NCBI GenBank assembly: GCA_020747065.1
Contig: JAGMVK010000003.1
Span: 1,798,001 to 1,862,000 of the forward strand
DNA: 64,000 bases
Source of the DNA: Cadophora sp. MPI-SDFR-AT-0126
Taxonomy: Eukaryota > Ascomycota > Leotiomycetes > Helotiales > Ploettnerulaceae
Direction: 5' to 3'
A model generated the notes under the pieces. The model searched no databases. It was given only the letters and a program-made list of their open reading frames with translations, and had not been told where the DNA came from. Both the position numbers and the translations under genes were made by a program. Positions 57,826-64,000 of the stretch are shown piece by piece; position 1 is the stretch's first letter; each line of letters begins with the position of its first letter.

Positions 57826-60548
57826 GAGGGAGATGGTTCAACTACAAATAGTATAGAATCTCTATGCCAATCTGCGTGTATGGTTTCTGCGACTGAGGGG
57901 TCGAGACCCAAAGTTATGAAGCCGTGATTTCCAAGTCACATTCGTCTGGCGTCAACGTTGCATCTCGAGTCCTGCGGACTGCTGTTCGAGGAGGGGCAAA
58001 AGCTTCAATTTGAATCGCTAGTTTGCTTCCTAGTGAAGTCAGTATCGCCCGCACGAGTGTTAAATACCACGACCGCGCTTACTAGGTCGCGCTTCAGAAG
58101 CCCTGACAATGGAGAGGTTGCGCGCAGCTCCGAGGGTCTGTAGAGAGGTTCAATTTTTCTATTTGCGATCTCGCTGGACATAACTCGGTACGACGGAAGC
58201 TCTAACAGCCCAGCCAGTAATGCGAGAGGAGTCAATCGATAGGACGGGCTGAAAATCGCAATTCAGAAGGGCATCGTCGCGCAAAGCCGTAGGAGAAAGG
58301 GTTGGAGGTCGAGTCGAAGTCAGGTTTTCAGGTGGGATGCAGGTGATAAGTCAGTCAGTCAGTAAGTATGTAGGAGTACGAGAACACAAGAAAGCTGAGG
58401 GCTGACCACGCCAGCCAGCGGGTGCGAGGTAGTTGAGAGGAACAGTGCAGTCAGTAGTTTCTTTGGGTGGTGTGGTGCTGTGCTGAATGACGGCAACTGG
58501 ATGGAGACTTGAGCGTGGCAGTGCAATAAACCTTGTTCATCGGTGGCTGGTACTAGGACGTATTAAGTCTAGCCGATCCGTTGGAAGCCTCCCATTAGGA
58601 AGGGCTTGGCCACCGTCAACAGCCAGCTCCGGCTCCATTTCCAGGACCAACGCTCTCTCTCCATCAACTCCAGCTGCCTCAAGCCCAGCCAGCCCTTCCC
58701 TTGCCTTGCCTTGCCTTCTTCCACTTGATTGAGTAGCCTCTTCCTTCACTGTACAGCAAACCAAAACCAAACCAGTGAAAAGTAAGCACAATGCAACTCT
58801 GTGCAGTACCGCACAAGAATATGAATATCAGTGGACCGGATATGCCCTGCCGCCTCAAGTCTGCCTGCCCTGCTCTTTCTTCGATCTCTTTTGCTACTGG
58901 TTCTCACTACTGCGGCTACAAACACTTTTTCTTAGATCTACAGATATCAATCGTTGATCTTACCAGCCATCTGGATGTGGCTGCACCCAACTACTGGAGG
59001 TCATCCTTTGCCACAAGGCTCTTTGCTCTGGCACCCACCAGCATTTCCGGATCCGGCTTCCCTCTCCATGGCGTGGCCAGATTGAGTCAAAACGCGGTGG
59101 AGCTGCTATCTGACGTGCGTCTGCCAATACCCCGTACGGTTGGGGTCTTGGGCGCTGTTCGCAAGCTCCCCCTTGGAAGTTGAACCTGCTTATTACTTTT
59201 CACGCCCGTATGCAACTCGCAGTATCAGCTCGGTCTCCCGAGCGGCATCAGAAATATGCAAGGCGGGATGGGCTGGAGGGTACATTGGAGCCTTCAACAC
59301 TGGAAATGCCGGCTCTCTGTTCTGGCCAGTGCGTCTGCCGGAAACCCCATAGATTCCAATGATTAACCGGTTATTGGGACAAAGCCGTCGGCCTTGTTTG
59401 TAGTCTTCTTGAGATCAGCACAGGTCGGGTAGATCCCTGCCATTTCATGACAGGATGGAGAGTCGCCTCCTCACCATGGGCAATCTTTCGCCTTTTCACA
59501 GCTCTTTCGTGTGCCATATTGTTTCTGGTCTTTTAGTGCTGAATAGTCTTTGAGACGGGATCTACTGGGTAGCGTTGCTTCAAATTTCTACCAAAAACCC
59601 AAGGCTCGCGGCAATCGTCATGGGCACTATATGGAAAGTATCCAACTTCAATCTGACCTGAGAAGCCACCAGTGCCACACGGTACCTTGAGACGCCGATC
59701 TACGAAAGTAGTTCCAGCACAGTCATTGGCCAGAATCCTCGCCTCTTCTCCAAGCCACATTCTCGACACAAAGCCAAGGGCAGACGACACGATACTCGTT
59801 GGACCACCCGGAGCTCAGACTCCTCAAAGCTAGAGCATTCAGCCTTAAAAAACGGGACGAACCACGAACGGGATGACATAATGACATTTTGCATCTTTTT
59901 GATCTCCTCCTTACCACTAAGATTCCCGAGATCTCGGAACATCAAGATGCATCGGGAAGCATCACGGCAAAATCCCATCGGCGGCATGGCCTTCTAAGGA
60001 CCAGCTCCTAGCAGCGCCTATACAAATTGGTTTTCGTCAATCAGGCGAGCGATTCTATATTTTGAACTTAAAAAAGGACATGCTACATGCAATATGCTCA
60101 GCTGTTTTCCAGGCAGCAGAGTTCAAATTCCACTCGGCTTCAGCCTCAACAGCTGCCAAGTTCCGTCTGCCTTTGGTTTTGGGGATGCTCCTCCCAACCC
60201 TTTCAGCCTCTAGTCTCTCATGCTGCAGCTGCAACGGGTTTGCCGATACACAATGTCTCTGGATCAAAGTGTCTTCCTAAGCAGTCGATTTCCGGTATCG
60301 TATCAGGGCTGTCGTGACTCCTTTCTAGCCTTGTTCAGAGTAAGCGCTTGAAGGAAATTCTTGAAGCCTGATGGTCACATGGTCACGGCACTGCCGTCTT
60401 GTTCAGATGAATTGCTCTTCCACTGGTCTATGACTTTGGCTATCCATTTCTATGAGCCTCTCTTTCCGAATCAATTTGATACCTTATCCAGAATTGCGTC
60501 GAGGATGCTGTCCAACTGTGCACAAGGAATGGAAGAACATTTAGCTGC
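57826..60548. other. Gene-poor stretch, no supported gene
   Basis: 2.7 kb. The left part is the promoter and leader of the C2H2 factor, with (AGTC)n near 58348-58363 and CCTTG repeats near 58692-58712. Around 59533-59790 the minus strand has an 85-codon frame with folded-protein composition (GTGGFSGQIEVGYFPY) but no ATG and no joinable upstream exon; it may be a remnant. I would not call a gene. Confidence 0.4.
58348..58363. repeat. (AGTC)n short tandem repeat
   Basis: AGTCAGTCAGTCAGT-type tetranucleotide run, about 500 bp upstream of the C2H2 factor start codon. Confidence 0.8.
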
Positions 60549-61659
60549 CTAGCATGGGCTTTCGCTGACCACTTCTGGCTCCGGCTTTCCTGCAGCATAA
60601 TCACCCTCGTTCAGTTCGAAGACCCCCTTTTCACTCTTTCCAAGGCCACCACCCCTTTTCTATGTCGACAGTCAGCCCATACACTCTTTTCAGCAACGCC
60701 GAGTACACTGGCTCATCACGCGAGCTCCAGCAAGTTCAACTGACCTCTGTAAGTTCCCACTCTACTAGACGAGCTATCTCGCCCTCTTCTTCTTCTCCAA
60801 AATTGAAGATCCTGTAGTCAGCATTATCGAATCGCCTGGAGCAAAGACTTGTTCGGAGGAATCCAGCATGGGACACAACTGCGATGACCTTCTCTGGTCT
60901 ATTTCGCAAGAAGTTTCGTGCCGCAATGCCGCGCTGTGTCAGTCCTTTCCTGGAGCATTCGTAAAGTCCGTCGGTAGCTGGATATCTGGGATCGACCGTA
61001 GACCACTAGATTGCTCGCTCAGCACAAATTTCCCTAAAGATACAATAGTCACTTACGTCGAACTGTGACCATTCTTTCTCCATTTCTGGAATAGGAGATC
61101 CAGTGTCACATGGTTTGTCAGAATTCTCCTGGAATTCTGCACGCAAAATGACTGGTACGCCCTTCTTCATCAGCCATCCAAGTGCTTGCTATGAAAATAT
61201 CAGCAGTTTCATATGACCCAAAGTCGACCCAGCTCATTAGGAGGAATTATTCCGGCAAAGGTAGCATGTAGCATAGTTGGATCACAAAGTATGTCTACCT
61301 GCCTGAGCTGTCTGAAGTGTCCGTCTCATTGGACTGACAACAATGAGTTCTATCTCCTGTGCCAGAGGGAGCTCATTTTCCAAATGCTTTGCGAGTTCAT
61401 CGCATTGTTTACCGAATCCAAGCTCTGTAAGAGCAGGGTCAGGAATGTTGTAGTCCCGTGGAACAAGTTAGCTTCCAGATCAACATATATACATCGTCCA
61501 GATCAATATCTGAAAGAAATATGGCGGTCTGGGCAAACTTATTGGTGGCATCTGAGGTTATTTCATTAGTTGGGACTTTTCAACCTTGCTACAGAGTATT
61601 TGAAATTACCTACTGTGACGAGCTTCAGCATGTCTGATGAAAATGATAGTGGGCGCCAT
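60549..61659 (-). CDS. Histidine-phosphatase (phosphoglycerate-mutase family) protein
   Basis: Cytosolic PGAM-like phosphatase of unknown substrate. Exons: 61659-61614 ([15 protein letters not shown]), 61551-61539, about 61456-61299 ([13 protein letters not shown] ... [11 protein letters not shown]), 61184-61057, 61005-60745, 60659-60549; 238 residues. The catalytic motif is RHAE where RHGE is usual; the second His is in [14 protein letters not shown] and PCDTGSP are family blocks. The last exon ([12 protein letters not shown] ... PEVVSESPC) is read through a GTCAGT intron. The odd point is the acceptor before DYNIP: the intron would end in CG, no AG lies between an in-frame TAA and that block, and the next usable AG (after CTCTTACAG) would skip about 15 residues. 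The gene may be damaged, or use the downstream acceptor. Confidence 0.72.
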
Positions 61660-61982
61660 CTTAAACTCTTTGCAAATTCTGGGACTTGCTGGAGATGATG
61701 GACAAGAGGGAAGAAGAAGTGTCTGTTTTATGTGCAGCGCCCGATGGTTCGCCCGATGATGCACGTTATGAAGTGTACAAAATAGGTGTTTAGTCGCACT
61801 AACAAAAATGAGTTGTTGGTGAGCGGGGCGGGAGTGGAAACACGGATGGCATTGGCATTCTAGGCTGGCACTAACGACGATAGCGATAAGGCAGAGTGGG
61901 TTACCCGATTGTAGAGGGCAACATCCCATGTTTCCCCAAACATCCTCTTTCAACGACAACTCACTGGGGAGCACAGCCAGCA
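61660..61982. promoter_or_regulatory. Divergent promoter PGAM-like / STK19
   Basis: Only about 320 bp separate two start codons facing apart, so the two genes share a compact bidirectional promoter. No specific element identified. Confidence 0.55.
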
Positions 61983-63164
61983 ATGAGCTTCAAGTTTTCA
62001 GCTGCACACTCGAGCCGAATAAAGAAGCCCACCAAACCACCATCCTTCAAACGGAACTCTTCAAGCACGTCCTCCTTTTCTGGCTTGCCTCGCCGGAAGC
62101 CTGCCCAGAGGTCTACCTCGAATTCCGAAATCAAGAATGATGAAGATGAGGACATGTTTGGGGACAGGCTGGATGATGTCGGACTTGTCAAGAGTTTAGC
62201 TACGGATTTGACGTTACGGGATGTTTCGCAGGCGATCATGTATGTGCGAGGCAGGATGTGGAGTCCGATTCCTCAGGAGAGGACGGGCATGAACTCGACG
62301 CGTGTAGCAGAGGTCTTGAATTTTCGAGCTTCACTGCCGCCGCTTGTCACCGTGTCTCATATTCAAGCATTATTAAATTCGCCTACGAGTGTGGAGAGGG
62401 AACTTGCGGAGTTGATACGGGGAGGGGCTATACGGAAGATTGTGGTGGGAGGACGGGGGAGCATGGGGGAAGCGCTGATTATGGCTCAGGATTTGGATGA
62501 GATGATCGCGAAGAGTGATTTGGAAGAGGAGGTGAGGGAAAAGTTCGTGAAGCTCTTGCATGAGTTTCCGACGGCGATGAAGGTATCCAGATCACAACTT
62601 TCGGAGGAAGAAGCGAAGGCGCTGATGCTGGCTGGGTTTCTCACCACAGCAACGCCAGGCTGGACCTCGAATGATAAGTATTCAAGACCTGGGGATGGAA
62701 TGCGAGGGACCATGACGTCTCTGAGTAGCATCTCGAAAGCTGCATCCGGATCTCTTGCAGCTGTTGGCGGCGAGGGCGCTGTTCACGCAGTTGGAGGGAG
62801 CGGGGGAGGGGTAAAAGGTCCAGTATTCGGAGACTATTCCCTGGCCCTGCCGACAACAGGACCCTTCCTCAAACTCCTCGCAAGCGCACGAGCGCATCTC
62901 CTGTCCCTGCTATCGAAATCCAAGTTCCGAGAGGCACCCGAATCGCTTCTGCGTCAGCGCTGGGATGGCGGCATTGCTGCAGACGATACGGCGAGTGCAG
63001 CGCGCAATAACAGGGGCGGGTTCGGCGTGTTGCCCGGCAGGACGAGGAAGTGGAAACAGTTCCACGGGATGAACTTTGAATGGATTATGGGAGAGTGTGT
63101 CGGCGCCGGAATGCTGGAGGTTTTTGATACCAGGAGTATTGGACGAGGCGTCCGTGCTTTATAG
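61983..63164 (+). CDS. STK19-family winged-helix protein
   Basis: Intronless frame of 393 residues. The human relative STK19 was once named a kinase but is now seen as a tandem winged-helix DNA-binding factor in transcription-coupled repair; no kinase motifs are visible here. A basic, Ser-rich N-terminus (FKRNSSSTSSFSGLPRRKP) could be a nuclear signal. From about 60 on the family pattern appears: FGDRLDDVGLV, VSHIQALLNSPTSVERELAELIRGGAIRKIVVGGRG, then EEEAKALMLAGFLTT, GPFLKLLASARAHLLSLLSKSKF and the C-terminal WKQFHGMNFEWIMGECVGAGMLEVFDT. A Gly/Ser-rich insert lies near 255-280. I use the ATG at 61983; a longer frame upstream lacks an ATG. Confidence 0.87.
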   Translation: MSFKFSAAHSSRIKKPTKPPSFKRNSSSTSSFSGLPRRKPAQRSTSNSEIKNDEDEDMFGDRLDDVGLVKSLATDLTLRDVSQAIMYVRGRMWSPIPQERTGMNSTRVAEVLNFRASLPPLVTVSHIQALLNSPTSVERELAELIRGGAIRKIVVGGRGSMGEALIMAQDLDEMIAKSDLEEEVREKFVKLLHEFPTAMKVSRSQLSEEEAKALMLAGFLTTATPGWTSNDKYSRPGDGMRGTMTSLSSISKAASGSLAAVGGEGAVHAVGGSGGGVKGPVFGDYSLALPTTGPFLKLLASARAHLLSLLSKSKFREAPESLLRQRWDGGIAADDTASAARNNRGGFGVLPGRTRKWKQFHGMNFEWIMGECVGAGMLEVFDTRSIGRGVRAL

Positions 63165-64000
63165 ATAGGATTTGGGGGTGGGGGAGTTGCGTTTTGAGGC
63201 GAAGGATCATACGCGGCATAGTGTTTGAGGAATTGACTTCGGTTAATGGGTCGGATCTTCGAGTTGTGTAGCCGGACTTCCAGGTGCATGTCGGCAGACG
63301 AAATGCTGATGTCAGGCAATGGGATAGAGAAGGAAGTAAAAGAGACTTCTGGGCGTATGGCATATGTATATAATCTGCAGTATCTCAATAGAAGGACACA
63401 GCAAAAGAAAACGCCGACATCAACCCCTCGCTTCGGCGGACGGAAAGGAAGGATGTGGAGATGTCAATGTCAGCAACGTAGTCAGTGTTGAAGCCAAACG
63501 GATGAAAATTAATTAAAACAAAAAACCATCCGAACGTTGCTTCATCAAAAGTACTGTATGATTTTCGGAGATTGAATGAGCCTCAAACCTGACTTGGGAC
63601 GAAAGGGTCTCGTTTGAGGGCCCGTGAACAATGCAATCAATGATCGCCGTCGCATCGGAAGTACCAGGCCCGTGTCACTGCTTCCCTTCCTCAAAATCCT
63701 CACAAACCTGGATTATGCTCTCAGCCATGCTGCCGAAAGTAAAATAAAAATAACAAGGTGGTAAACAATCCTCAAACGACGTTGCATCAGATGAAAAGCC
63801 ACACAAACGGGGATCCAGGAACCACCAGTCAAACTCCAGAAACCTTGCAAGCCACTATCACGTTGCGCCAATTTCGAGAACACTTTCTCCCACGAAAGAG
63901 CGCTGCCCTACGGTTGCCAGATCCCATCGAAGAAGAATTTCCCGCTTCCAACTGCTGTGTTGAATTTCTTCTCTCTGGGTTCATTATCATAAGCAAAACC
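63165..64000. other. Intergenic, no gene seen
   Basis: 3' flank of the STK19 gene. Minus-strand frames overlapping its 3' end are shadows. From 63500 to the window end nothing is supported on either strand. Confidence 0.5.

Overview
The window is nuclear DNA of a filamentous ascomycete (Pezizomycotina; a Leotiomycete/Helotiales-type genome is my best guess, from the feel of the CYP51, VMA21 and phosphate-carrier proteins, not from any search). The grounds are many short introns of roughly 45-85 nt with GT-AG ends and CTAAC-type branch points, fungal-only families (DUF2406, DUF3176, GRGG-repeat DUF3602, Zn-cluster factors) and 0.3-2.7 kb intergenic spaces. Exon coordinates below come from reading splice sites by eye and checking that reading phase is kept across every junction.

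Layout. 1-12 kb: mex67 mRNA-export receptor (-), erv46 COPII cargo receptor (+), a decayed G-patch gene, glucose-6-phosphate dehydrogenase (-) and ribosomal protein eL33 (+). 12-24 kb: a 2.7 kb gene-poor stretch, a DUF2406 protein (+), the V-ATPase assembly factor vma21 (-) head to head with a Fun30/SMARCAD1 remodeller (+), and two proline-rich or low-complexity hypotheticals. 24-32 kb: a CBS-domain protein (-) divergent from the mitochondrial phosphate carrier (+), a GRGG-repeat protein (+) and a BAH-PHD chromatin reader resembling Neurospora EPR-1 (+). 32-39 kb: three consecutive + strand genes for an MCT-type MFS transporter, a fungal transcription factor and a DUF1479 non-heme iron oxygenase, which look like a small catabolic or specialised-metabolism module. 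39-47 kb: a DUF3176 membrane protein (-), a nonsense-mutated gene (+) and a Cys-rich probable GPI-anchored wall protein (-), followed by 2.3 kb without a convincing gene. 47-58 kb: an Izh3-like HlyIII/adiponectin-receptor-type protein (-), sterol 14-alpha-demethylase CYP51 (-), DGAT2 diacylglycerol acyltransferase (-) and a three-finger C2H2 transcription factor (-). 58-64 kb: a 2.7 kb gene-poor stretch, a histidine-phosphatase (PGAM) gene with an unusual splice acceptor (-), and an STK19 homologue (+) on the other side of a 320-bp shared promoter.

Most genes are housekeeping (mRNA export, secretion, pentose phosphate pathway, translation, V-ATPase, chromatin, lipid synthesis). CYP51, Izh3-like and DGAT2 are all lipid/sterol related and lie on the same strand within 7 kb, but I see no evidence of co-regulation. 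The most interesting leads are the 32-39 kb module, the BAH-PHD reader with its widely split zinc finger, the transcription factor with only half a zinc cluster, two genes whose in-frame stops are all explained by C-to-T changes, the PGAM intron ending in CG, and a 56-bp inverted repeat just downstream of CYP51. I saw no tRNA, rRNA, CRISPR, intact transposon or plasmid feature.
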